From: Bacillus horti
GTDB taxonomy: Bacteria; Bacillota; Bacilli; Caldalkalibacillales; JCM-10596
NCBI RefSeq assembly: GCF_030813115.1
Contig: NZ_JAUSTY010000011.1
Coordinates: 88,376-152,375 of the forward strand
Direction of reading: 5' to 3'
DNA length: 64,000 bases
Part shown: positions 34,453-42,926 of the stretch, piece after piece
Position numbering within the stretch: the first letter of the stretch is position 1
Layout of the letters: every line of letters begins with the position of its first letter
Position numbers and translations under genes: made by a program
The notes under the pieces: model-generated
The model's database searches: none
The model's input: the letters and a program-made list of their open reading frames with translations, nothing else
Told to the model about the DNA's origin: nothing

Positions 34453-36156
34453 ATGACACAGATTCCTATTACCTACAACCACAGCTGGCTTGACACAATG
34501 GAAAAAAAGATGAGAGAGGATGGCTCTTGGGATAAGCTAGACCTATTTCAGCTTGCTCTTCAGGCAGAGAAAAGCTTAATGATTTCCGATTTCGATTCCT
34601 TAGAAAGCTTACATCATCTTCCGCAGCTTACTCCTTTCCCACATCAAATTGAGGCTGCTAAAACCGTTCTTACAGAGATGCACGGAAAGGCCATCCTAGC
34701 AGATGAGGTTGGATTAGGTAAAACAATAGAAGCTGGGTTAATTTTAAAAGAATATATGATTCGGGGCCTCGTAAAAAAAGCATTGATCCTAGTTCCTGCT
34801 TCTCTTGTTGTTCAGTGGACAAAGGAGCTCAATGCAAAGTTTTCTATACCTGCAATGGCTCAGAAAAAGGAATATATGTGGAAGCAATATGATATTCTTG
34901 TTGCCTCCATTGATACAGCTAAACGCCCTCCACATCGTGATCATGTCATGGAGCAGGAATACGATATGATCATTATTGATGAAGCACATAAACTGAAGAA
35001 TAATAAGTCAAAGAATTATGAGTTCATCAATCAATTAAAGAAAAAATATTGTCTGTTATTAACAGCAACACCTGTCCAAAATGAAATACAGGAGCTCTTT
35101 AATCTTGTTTCTCTTCTGAGGCCTGGTATTTTAGGTGATTCTGTATCTTTTCAGGATACTTTTGTAAATGGAAAGCGTGAAGCGAAGAACGAGGAACAGC
35201 TTCAAGCTTTGCTTAAAAAAGTCATGATCCGAAACATGCGTAAGGATGGAAACGTAGAGTTCACTAAGCGTATTGTCCATAATATTCAGCTTGAGCTTTC
35301 CCCTGAGGAAAGGCGGCTTTATGATGCTGTTACTCAATTTGTCCAAGAGCAGTATAGAGCGAACGCAGGTCTGGGAAGTGCCTTCTCCATGATTACTTTA
35401 CAAAGAGAAATTTGCAGCAGCCGTGAAGCGACCTTCGTCACCTTGTATAACATTTATCAAAAATGTACCGAGGATTCCCCACTGAAGAAACATGTATGGG
35501 AGCTTATGGGCTTGATTAAAGAAATCGAGTCTCATTCCAAGGCTAAAAAGATGATGGAGCTTATTAAAGAAATTGATGATAAAGTCATCGTCTTTACGGA
35601 ATATCGGGCGACACAGGATTATTTACAGCGTATTTTATATGAAAACGGGATAAGCTCTGTGCCTTTTCGTGGAGGGTTCAAAAGAAGTAAAAAGGATTGG
35701 ATGACAGAGTTATTTCAGAGCAGGGCTCAGGTGCTCATTGCCACTGAAGCCGGTGGAGAAGGGATTAACCTGCAGTTCTGTAACCATATCATTAATTACG
35801 ATCTTCCTTGGAATCCGATGCGAGTGGAGCAAAGAATTGGCCGAGTTCATCGCTTGGGACAACAGCGAGATGTGTTTATTTACAACCTCTCTACAAAAGG
35901 AACTATTGAAGAGTACATTCTCTACCTACTCTATGAAAAAATTCATCTGTTCGAGATGGTCATTGGGGAGCTGGATCAAATCCTAGATAAAATGAGATTA
36001 AATAAGTCCCTTGAAGATCATTTAACGGATATTTTCTTAGCTTCCGGATCTCCTAAAGAGATGCATATTAAGCTTGATAATTTTTCTTCCTATTTCCAGA
36101 CCATACAAGAGTCAATGAAGGAAATGAAACAGCCAAATTCTGTCCAATCACAATAA
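34453..36156 (+). CDS. yqhH: SNF2-family DEAD/H helicase YqhH
   Basis: 567 residues (B. subtilis YqhH about 557). SF2 motifs in order: I ADEVGLGKTIEAGLI, Ia LVPASLVVQW, II DEAHKLKN, III LLTATPVQN, V EAGGEGINLQFCNHIINYDLPWNP, VI EQRIGRVHRLGQ. Such proteins translocate on double-stranded DNA; the cellular role of YqhH is unknown. It is divergent from gcvT, as in B. subtilis, and is followed by yqhG. Confidence 0.94.
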   Translation: MTQIPITYNHSWLDTMEKKMREDGSWDKLDLFQLALQAEKSLMISDFDSLESLHHLPQLTPFPHQIEAAKTVLTEMHGKAILADEVGLGKTIEAGLILKEYMIRGLVKKALILVPASLVVQWTKELNAKFSIPAMAQKKEYMWKQYDILVASIDTAKRPPHRDHVMEQEYDMIIIDEAHKLKNNKSKNYEFINQLKKKYCLLLTATPVQNEIQELFNLVSLLRPGILGDSVSFQDTFVNGKREAKNEEQLQALLKKVMIRNMRKDGNVEFTKRIVHNIQLELSPEERRLYDAVTQFVQEQYRANAGLGSAFSMITLQREICSSREATFVTLYNIYQKCTEDSPLKKHVWELMGLIKEIESHSKAKKMMELIKEIDDKVIVFTEYRATQDYLQRILYENGISSVPFRGGFKRSKKDWMTELFQSRAQVLIATEAGGEGINLQFCNHIINYDLPWNPMRVEQRIGRVHRLGQQRDVFIYNLSTKGTIEEYILYLLYEKIHLFEMVIGELDQILDKMRLNKSLEDHLTDIFLASGSPKEMHIKLDNFSSYFQTIQESMKEMKQPNSVQSQ

Positions 36157-36211
36157 ATGCAATGTTTTAAGTAGGAAACGGGCGGGGATAAACTTATAAA
36201 GGAGCATAGTT

Positions 36212-37111
36212 ATGAATCAGCAACAATTATACAACTATGTAGAAGCTTTCTTACACAGTATGGATTGTCAAATCATTAATCAAGACCAAACCTATCTAAC
36301 CACTCAGCTAACTCCTGAGGTGGACAAACAGATCATGAATCGTCCTTATTACTGGATGTTTGTAGAACGTACAGGGGCTACACCACAGCCTGCACAGCTC
36401 ACCTTTGTTTTTGATAATGATCACGTACCTGATGAGGTAAGAGGAGAGCTCCTTAAGTTTGGCTGCTGGAGACTCCACCAAATATTCGACTCAGCTAAGC
36501 AAAACGGACAATTCATTCGGCTCTATGAAGAAGTTTCGAAAGCTAATTTAACACAAGGCTTGATGCCTTGGCTACTTATTAATTATAAAATATCCTTTAT
36601 CAGTGATCAAAAAAAGGATATTTTTTATCCACTAGGATTTAATCTTGTTACTGGACAGATGATGACAGAATTTGAAGGAGTGCTAGGTCAATACCGCTTA
36701 ACGCCAAAAATACCTGATTATCACTTTACCTTCCGGCCGATATTTTCTTTGGCTTCTTCTATTCAGCATATTGAGAAGCATATTCAGGAATTTCTTCATC
36801 ATCAGGATACCACTTGGGCTACCCAAGCAAATCAGCGACTTGATGAGGAGATTGACTTAATAAAATCCTTCTATTTTCCTAACTCAAGGAACTTGAAACA
36901 ACAGCCAACTGATTTCTTTGGAAAACTAAAACAAAACAAACGTCCTGATCAGCTAGAAACAGAAAAAGAAGAGGAATATTCAAGAGAGGCACTTTTGAAT
37001 AAAAGACTAGCAGAAGTAGAGCAATATCGACCAAGAATAGAGGTTAACCCGATAAATGTCGGACTAGTCTACTTACAAACAGATCCACAGACTAAAATTC
37101 GATTGAACTAG
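36212..37111 (+). CDS. yqhG: YqhG, uncharacterised
   Basis: 299 residues, no membrane segment. It starts with a short helical motif QQLYNYVEAFLHSMDCQI and contains PYYWMFVERTGA and LMPWLLINYKISFISDQKKD, the conserved patches of the YqhG family, usually next to YqhH. The second half is charged with an RPDQLETEKEEEYSREALL helical stretch. Function unknown; the constant pairing suggests that it works with the YqhH translocase. Confidence 0.88.
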   Translation: MNQQQLYNYVEAFLHSMDCQIINQDQTYLTTQLTPEVDKQIMNRPYYWMFVERTGATPQPAQLTFVFDNDHVPDEVRGELLKFGCWRLHQIFDSAKQNGQFIRLYEEVSKANLTQGLMPWLLINYKISFISDQKKDIFYPLGFNLVTGQMMTEFEGVLGQYRLTPKIPDYHFTFRPIFSLASSIQHIEKHIQEFLHHQDTTWATQANQRLDEEIDLIKSFYFPNSRNLKQQPTDFFGKLKQNKRPDQLETEKEEEYSREALLNKRLAEVEQYRPRIEVNPINVGLVYLQTDPQTKIRLN

Positions 37112-37227
37112 TTCAAAAAAGTTATATTTCGCCCGACAGAGTGTTACAGAAATTATAAGGCTTTTCAAGTAGGATAAGGATGAACATATAAAAGCATTTC
37201 ATTTCGCTTCATTAGGAGGGTATACTC

Positions 37228-38160
37228 ATGAAAAACAACAAGAAGAGAGCAAGTGCTTATGTCATTGTCCTTTTTTGCTTAGCTATTGCCTATTTACCCA
37301 TAAATGGAAGCGCGATGTCCTCGCCTCTGTTCAGCGAATCAAGCTTAGAGCTGAAGGAAACAGAATTCCATAACTCAACGAAACAGGCCGCTTCAACGAA
37401 CTGGTCAAATAAGCTTCATGACTTTACACAGGAAGTCATTCGCGAAATAGCAAGTCAAGATACCAGCTTTGAGGAGTGGGCACAAGCAACTTTCACTATT
37501 CACACAGTAGGTCCCGGAAGTAAGCAATGGCTTGCTCTAGTGTCACAAAACGGTCAAGAGGTAGGTTACTTAATTGTTGGCTTAAATGAGCAGGAAGAAT
37601 TTGTCCTGGTAGAGTATGGAACTGGATTTGAGTATATTCTTAATTCGGATACTTTTGGGGAGAAACACTCTCCTGAACAGCCTATGACTCAGGAACCTCA
37701 GCCTACCATGATCTACAGTGGATTATTCATGGGTCAAGAGTTTCAGGGTTCTCCTCAGAACTTCTTAACGGGAGAAGTATACGAGCATGTTGACCTCTCT
37801 TTAGTTCAACCTTCATGGGCTGGACAAAAGGTTCAGAAGCTCTTAAACCATACTGAGGCCAAGACTCTTGCTGCTGATCCCATTGTCTATTATGGGAGCT
37901 CACATGAAATAGCTACGGAACTAGAAGAATCCCATTCCTATATGTATGTAGCAGAGCTGTTACCGCAGGTCACAGCCCTATACACAGTCCAAGGCTGGCA
38001 TAATTGGAGTATAGCTCCTTCGTCAGATAAAACTGCTCAGACTGATGAAATAAGCATACAAGATGAAGGAGTTTATGTTGCCCTTGAAGAAGATGAAGGA
38101 ACTCGGTATCTTGCTTTATCTTATTTAAAAGAACAAGGCAGCTTTCAAATTATTGAGTAG
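37228..38160 (+). CDS. Predicted exported protein of unknown function
   Basis: 310 residues with an AGGAGGG SD. Basic N-terminus, hydrophobic core at about residues 9-25 and a likely signal-peptidase site near GSAMS; no lipobox cysteine and no later membrane helix. The mature part is acidic and rich in Gln, Glu and Ser, with a possible repeated GSKQWLALVSQNGQEVGYLIV-type beta segment that reads like a PepSY or small beta-sandwich element (weak). I do not recognise the family. It occupies the place near yqhG where B. subtilis has yqzG, which is much shorter and unrelated by eye. Confidence 0.7.
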   Translation: MKNNKKRASAYVIVLFCLAIAYLPINGSAMSSPLFSESSLELKETEFHNSTKQAASTNWSNKLHDFTQEVIREIASQDTSFEEWAQATFTIHTVGPGSKQWLALVSQNGQEVGYLIVGLNEQEEFVLVEYGTGFEYILNSDTFGEKHSPEQPMTQEPQPTMIYSGLFMGQEFQGSPQNFLTGEVYEHVDLSLVQPSWAGQKVQKLLNHTEAKTLAADPIVYYGSSHEIATELEESHSYMYVAELLPQVTALYTVQGWHNWSIAPSSDKTAQTDEISIQDEGVYVALEEDEGTRYLALSYLKEQGSFQIIE

Positions 38161-38167
38161 CTGCCTT

Positions 38168-38347
38168 TTATCTTCTTTTCTTAAAGAACATACTAAGGGC
38201 TTGTGGAACCAAACCAAACCAATGCTGTTTCCAGTGCCCCTGCTGTTCTTTTTTTTGTCTTCTTTGCTCTTTCCTCACATCCTTAGGTGTATCCATTCTC
38301 TGAACGGCCTGCTGAGTCATAAACTTAACAAGATCTTGAAATGACAT
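38168..38347 (-). CDS. yqzE: YqzE family small protein
   Basis: 59 residues from ATG 38347, ten bases after GGAGGT; B. subtilis YqzE is about 60. The pattern is a short N-terminal helix ending FMTQQAVQRMDTPKD, a basic stretch with RKEQRRQKKEQ, then WFGLVPQALSMFF, which is the YqzE signature. In other Bacillus it follows the comG competence pilus operon; no comG gene is here. Function unknown. Confidence 0.85.
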   Translation of the reverse strand: MSFQDLVKFMTQQAVQRMDTPKDVRKEQRRQKKEQQGHWKQHWFGLVPQALSMFFKKRR

Positions 38348-38463
38348 GCATTGTTCCACCTCCTGCAAGAGTTAAGCAATTAAGCATAGGATTCTCATCG
38401 GGTCTTTCAATTGTTTTCTTTGCTTTTTAGTTACAGTTTTTCCTATCTAAAGAATGTTTATTC

Positions 38464-38517
38464 AAAAAAAGACGCTTCCATCCACATTCTTTATGTGAAA
38501 TAGGAAACGTCTTTTTG
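38464..38517. terminator. Terminator downstream of the copper-amine-oxidase-N-like lipoprotein
   Basis: AAAAAGACG/CGTCTTTTT outer stem and CACAT/ATGTG inner stem form a long hairpin with A- and T-runs on each side. Confidence 0.85.
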
Positions 38518-38578
38518 TTTTAGTATTGTGTCATTCAGATTACTCTTTCAGCGTTACTTTCAGGCTAGCCTCATACGC

Positions 38579-40099
38579 TTATTCGTACTCGTTATAGATG
38601 TCCATTAATCCTGTTTCATCGTAAACATAGATTGTAGCACCTAAATGCTTTGTAACTAAGCGGATTGGAACGAAAGCAACTCCATTTTTAATTTCAATTG
38701 GTACACCCATTTCATACTCAGTACCATCTACAAAAACGACATTGCTACCAGCTTGAACAGTAGCTACTTTACCATCAAACTCAAAGGTAATAACCTTGTT
38801 TTCTCCATCCCATGCTGCCTCTGTGTAAGCAATATCTGTAACGATGGAAATAGGAACCATTGTATTCCCATTCTCAATGTAAGGAACAGCATCTAATTCC
38901 ACATAGTCATGGTTAACCATAGCTATCGGACTACCAATCTCTATTGTGGCAGTTCTTGGGAATAAAAGCGGCTCAATCATCTGACGAACTGGAGAGTTCT
39001 CTTGAATTTGCTCCAACTCGTTATAATCTGACGATAGTTCATATAGATCATAAACATCTACACGATCAAATGCTGGTAGCTCAACATTTCCATGGACGTT
39101 CCAATACACATCCTCTGATTCAATGAGAATATGAAGTGGTTCTTCTCCACCTACTGTTGGCTCAAGCGTAAGATCAAATTTCATTTCACTTTTAACTAAT
39201 TCAGCATCATCTGTTACATAATAATTTAATTCTATAGCAAGGTCTGGAGTAAATCCTAGCTGTTCAGCAATATCTGCTTCATCAAATTGATCGATGGCTG
39301 CTTTCACTTCACGAAGAGCTGTTCTAAGCTCAGTAACCATTTCTGTTATTTCTTCATCTGTTAAGCCGTAGCCTTCCTCAGCTACAAAATCAGAAAGCAA
39401 TAGATTGAAATATTCTAGGGCAATGCTGTCTAGCTGATCATATTCAGCCAGGTTTCCTAAAGTGTAGGAAATAAAGTCCTTTACATCCTCTAGATTCATA
39501 TTTAATTGGATGTGATTCACAGTCTTTGTAGATCCAGGGGTGCTAACCTGAACCTTTCCTTTGTTGTCGATATCTCTTAAGTCATAATCAAACTGCTCAA
39601 TATAATCTGTAAAAGCATTGAATATAAAAGTGTTTAAGCTATTAATCTCTGCTTGAGAAACTCCTTGTATATTCATTCCAGCTTCAGAATCTAAATGGAA
39701 GAACTTATCCTCAATTGGTGTCTTGAAGTACATGCTCTCGCCAAGTGTATAGATTTCTAACTGTGGATTCTGCTCACTATCCCAGTATACGGATTCTTTA
39801 ATTGTAGCTGGGTTCTCAAATCCTAGTTTCATATACGCGTTTTGTAAATCCTGTTGCTTAATATCGAGGACTATCCCTTCCTCTAGAACCTTTAAGATTA
39901 GGGCCATTTCTTTTGGCATTGTTCCTAAAGAATCATGATCAGCAAGATTCGTCTTTATTTTTATTTTTGATTTTGCTTCGTAAGATGACTGACTCACCTC
40001 TAATTGGTCAAGAACAACAGACGTTAACGCTGGAGTTGTGCTTGAACAGGCAGCTAAAATAAGAACTAAAGCTAAAAATACCGGTAAAAATTTCTTCAA
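38579..40099 (-). CDS. Lipoprotein with C-terminal copper-amine-oxidase-N-like domain
   Basis: 506 residues from a TTG start after AGGAGG; the upstream open frame has no support. The signal peptide ends in the lipobox ILAAC. Residues about 30-370 resemble a lipid-carrier-like beta fold seen in Bacillus lipoproteins, without a named family. Residues about 395-500 form a domain with a repeated pattern NTMVPISIVTDIAYTE and VAFVPIRLVTKHLGA, as in cell-wall proteins carrying a copper-amine-oxidase N-terminal domain. It probably acts at the cell surface. No catalytic oxidase domain is present. Confidence 0.82.
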   Translation of the reverse strand: MKKFLPVFLALVLILAACSSTTPALTSVVLDQLEVSQSSYEAKSKIKIKTNLADHDSLGTMPKEMALILKVLEEGIVLDIKQQDLQNAYMKLGFENPATIKESVYWDSEQNPQLEIYTLGESMYFKTPIEDKFFHLDSEAGMNIQGVSQAEINSLNTFIFNAFTDYIEQFDYDLRDIDNKGKVQVSTPGSTKTVNHIQLNMNLEDVKDFISYTLGNLAEYDQLDSIALEYFNLLLSDFVAEEGYGLTDEEITEMVTELRTALREVKAAIDQFDEADIAEQLGFTPDLAIELNYYVTDDAELVKSEMKFDLTLEPTVGGEEPLHILIESEDVYWNVHGNVELPAFDRVDVYDLYELSSDYNELEQIQENSPVRQMIEPLLFPRTATIEIGSPIAMVNHDYVELDAVPYIENGNTMVPISIVTDIAYTEAAWDGENKVITFEFDGKVATVQAGSNVVFVDGTEYEMGVPIEIKNGVAFVPIRLVTKHLGATIYVYDETGLMDIYNEYE

Positions 40100-40269
40100 T
40101 TGTACTTCCTCCTCTTGATTAATTGATTTCTCTTCATATGGATAATTCTTCTTCCATGAGGGGTTTTCCTGCAATGAAAGAGTTACTGAAATGTGAAGGA
40201 TATACCTTCCAATCTTACTTTTTTCCGAAGTGGAATAATGTTGGGGAAAATGACCATACTAAGAATAGT

Positions 40270-40344
40270 TGGGGAGTAGCCAAGCGGTAAGGCAACGGAC
40301 TTTGACTCCGTGATGCGTAGGTTCAAATCCTGCCTTCCCAGCCA
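40270..40344 (+). tRNA. tRNA-Gln (anticodon TTG)
   Basis: Cloverleaf of 75 bases with encoded CCA: acceptor TGGGGAG with CTTCCCA (one G-T), D-arm TAGCCAAGCGGTAAGGCA, anticodon arm ACGGACTTTGACTCCGT with TTG, T-arm GTAGGTTCAAATCCTGC and discriminator G. It stands alone, with no other tRNA nearby. Confidence 0.97.
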
Positions 40345-40538
40345 TCCAAGCTAATCACAGCGATGTATGTAGGTTTCATGATGTTATATGTAGGTCATCT
40401 AATTGGTTTTTACCCTTCTTTTTTAGTTTATAATCAACTTTTTTTCATAAATTGTCACCTTTAGGACATTTACAATCCTGCAATTCTACTCTATAATATG
40501 GAATAGTTGCAGTGTGATGTAAGGGAGGATTGGAGACT

Positions 40539-40763
40539 ATGCCACGTATGTATCGAGTCTTTGCATTTTGGACTGCGGTCATTGCATTATTAGCACTTAT
40601 TGGTCATATGCCAGGTATGGCTTTATTATTCTTTGCTCAGACAGCTGTTTTCGTTGCTCTTAGCTTCATGAACTTGACTGAGAGAGGATATATCTATATC
40701 TTTGCTGGGTATCTTGTTTTATTTTTTGTTGGATTTACATACTACACAACATTTTTAATGTAG
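40539..40763 (+). CDS. DUF2626 (YqgY-like) membrane protein
   Basis: 74 residues from ATG 40539 with GGGAGGA upstream. Three hydrophobic helices (about 5-22, 24-42, 48-70) and the family start MPRMYRVFAFWTAVIALLALI-type pattern identify DUF2626, typified by B. subtilis YqgY. Function unknown. YqgY is adjacent to yqgX in B. subtilis and the same neighbourhood is kept here. Confidence 0.85.
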   Translation: MPRMYRVFAFWTAVIALLALIGHMPGMALLFFAQTAVFVALSFMNLTERGYIYIFAGYLVLFFVGFTYYTTFLM

Positions 40764-40859
40764 TTTGTAATCCCCAGCACTCACAACGAAATGTTACTAA
40801 GATAATGAACGAATGTTTACATTTTGTAACAAGCTTATGACAAGAAAAGTACATCAATG

Positions 40860-40895
40860 AAAAAGCTGTGCCAGCTAACTGGTACAGCTTTTTTA
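40860..40895 (+). terminator. Intrinsic terminator after the DUF2626 gene
   Basis: AAAAGCTGTGCCAG pairs with CTGGTACAGCTTTT around CTAA, followed by further T. Confidence 0.9.
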
Positions 40896-40900
40896 CAGTA

Positions 40901-40990
40901 TTAAGAAAGTATAAAATTTGATACCTTGTTTTTCTTCAAATTATATGATTGACTAGACGACTTCTTTGAGAGGGCTTCGATAGTAGCTTT
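40901..40990 (+). repeat. Dispersed intergenic repeat, copy 3 (internally deleted)
   Basis: TTAAGAAAGTATAAAATTTG starts the element in the same orientation as copy 5, but the palindrome partner breaks off after TTCTTCAAATT, and the sequence jumps to GACTAGACGACTTCTTTGAG and GGGCTTCGATAGTAGCTTT. About 40 bp of the middle is missing. It lies between convergent genes. Confidence 0.85.
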
Positions 40991-41041
40991 CATTGTCAAA
41001 GCATCTATCCAAGTCATCCAGAATTACTAAACTGAAGCTCA

Positions 41042-42187
41042 TTATATAAATGTAACTGGTTTAAGAAAATCGTAGGCTTTCTCCTGCTGCTCATACTTGC
41101 CTTTGGATAAAATCAACACTCTGAATGATCCCGATATACTTTCAGGGGAAATCAAATGTCTAATCGCCCGATTTTTTGCTATCCCTTTATGCTGGAACGG
41201 GTCTCCACCAGTGTGGTTAGCAAGATACTGTAGTATTCCTGCCTGTAGTAAAAATTGATGCTGAGGAAACAGTCCTTGCTTGTTCCACCCCCCTTTTATC
41301 GCTTCACGGGTTATAGAGTCGAAGTGAATATGATATGTAATATCTTTATGACCAGGCTGCTCTAAAGGACGATCATCCACTTGATGCTGATAATAACATA
41401 ATAAGCTTCCTTCTCTATACTGTGGAAGGGCTATTTCTTCATCCGTATAGCCATAATCAACTACAAACCAAAGGGCGCTCTGGATCTTTTTTGAAAAGTT
41501 GTGTAACCACTGAGAAACAGCAACAGGGATTTCCATAACCTGTCCTTCATTTATGGATAGATGGTTATCTCGCAGGTAATCCGTTACTGACTTCTTTGGA
41601 TCAATTAATTGTTCAATTAGCTGTTGTTGCTTTTCTGACCATGTAACCGCTATTTCTTTAATGCCTCCATTGATCTTCTTGATAAGATGGACGGGGAAGG
41701 CATCAAATAGCTCATTGGTTAAGATGATTCCCTCATAGCCCTCCCATTCATCTTCAATAGAAATCCAACGGACTCTCTCTCCATGAACATCTAGCTGTTC
41801 CTTTTGCTGACGAATATGCTGCTCACTTCGATCAAAAATATAATACGTACTATCCTTGTAAACAAGGGGATGTTTCGTTTGCAGGGTTTGAAGAAACTGC
41901 GTAGCAAATAAGCCGGTTCCAGCCCCCACCTCTAAAAAGGTGAGAGGTACGTTAGAGGCCTTACTCACCTGTACACTTAGATCTACAAATGTTTCAGCAA
42001 AAACAGAATGAACGGAGCTAGATGTGTAAAAGTCTCCCTGTTTCCCTATCTTAACAGTAGGTTTCATATAGTATCCTAGTTCAGGATGATACAGGCTCTG
42101 CTCCATGTATTCAGCAAATGTAATGAAACCCTGCTCAGATTGTACGATTTTTTCTCTGATAATTTGTTCAAGCTCTCGACCCTTCAT
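41042..42187 (-). CDS. MidA-like SAM-dependent methyltransferase (COG1565)
   Basis: 381 residues from ATG 42187 after AAGGAG. SAM-binding motif FLEVGAGTGLFATQFLQ, then EGIILTNELFDAFPVH, the typical acidic patch of the MidA/NDUFAF7 family, and VVDYGYTDEE. The eukaryotic member methylates an arginine in a complex I subunit; in Bacilli the substrate is unknown. It lies 33 bases downstream of yqgX. Confidence 0.88.
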   Translation of the reverse strand: MKGRELEQIIREKIVQSEQGFITFAEYMEQSLYHPELGYYMKPTVKIGKQGDFYTSSSVHSVFAETFVDLSVQVSKASNVPLTFLEVGAGTGLFATQFLQTLQTKHPLVYKDSTYYIFDRSEQHIRQQKEQLDVHGERVRWISIEDEWEGYEGIILTNELFDAFPVHLIKKINGGIKEIAVTWSEKQQQLIEQLIDPKKSVTDYLRDNHLSINEGQVMEIPVAVSQWLHNFSKKIQSALWFVVDYGYTDEEIALPQYREGSLLCYYQHQVDDRPLEQPGHKDITYHIHFDSITREAIKGGWNKQGLFPQHQFLLQAGILQYLANHTGGDPFQHKGIAKNRAIRHLISPESISGSFRVLILSKGKYEQQEKAYDFLKPVTFI

Positions 42188-42220
42188 AAAGTTCTCCTTA
42201 GCCCACACATTTACTATTTA

Positions 42221-42853
42221 TTAAAGCTGACCAACATATGGATTGAATTGGGCTTCAGCTTTCACCGTAGTACTTGGACCATGTCCAGGATATACCGCTG
42301 TGCCCGGAGGAAGAGTTAGCAATTTAGTTTGTATGCAGTTAATCAGCCGGTCGTAATCTCCTCCTTGTAGATCTGTTCGTCCAATTGAACCTGCAAATAA
42401 AGTATCGCCTGCTATGACAAGATCATGTTTAGCAAAGTAAAAGGACACGCTTCCAGGGGAATGTCCAGGAGTGTGTAATACCTCGATATCAAAGCCTGCA
42501 AACTCAAGTCTTTGACCGTCCTCAATAGCAGTACTTTCAATATTGATGACTAGAGGCTCCAAAACAGCTGGCCATCTCGCTGATCCATTAAGCTCAGGAG
42601 TACTTAACCAGCTTTGCTCTTCTGAATGAATATAAACTGGAGCGTTCGTATGCTTCATTACTTGCTCCAAACCACCTATATGATCAAAATGGGCATGGGT
42701 AAGAAGAATCGCTTTAATATCCATACTTCCTATCTCCTGAATCATCGCATCTGGTTCCATTCCAGGATCAATGACAATACCTTCATTATCATCATTAGAT
42801 ATAACAAACCCGTTAGTCTGTACTGGCCCAAGCGGCTGAGTCCATAGCTTCAT
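42221..42853 (-). CDS. yqgX: YqgX, metallo-beta-lactamase-fold hydrolase
   Basis: 210 residues. The zinc ligands are visible in LLTHAHFDHIGG (HxHxDH), HTPGHSPGS, AGDTLFAGSIGR and YPGHG. It has the single-domain glyoxalase II-like architecture of YqgX, probably a thioester hydrolase. In the B. subtilis lineage it neighbours yqgY. No signal peptide. Confidence 0.92.
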   Translation of the reverse strand: MKLWTQPLGPVQTNGFVISNDDNEGIVIDPGMEPDAMIQEIGSMDIKAILLTHAHFDHIGGLEQVMKHTNAPVYIHSEEQSWLSTPELNGSARWPAVLEPLVINIESTAIEDGQRLEFAGFDIEVLHTPGHSPGSVSFYFAKHDLVIAGDTLFAGSIGRTDLQGGDYDRLINCIQTKLLTLPPGTAVYPGHGPSTTVKAEAQFNPYVGQL

Positions 42854-42926
42854 TTTTTACTCCTCCATTTGCTTTATGCTGGGGCCATATAGAAAATTCA
42901 TCGGCACCCTTCCCTCTATTGTACAT

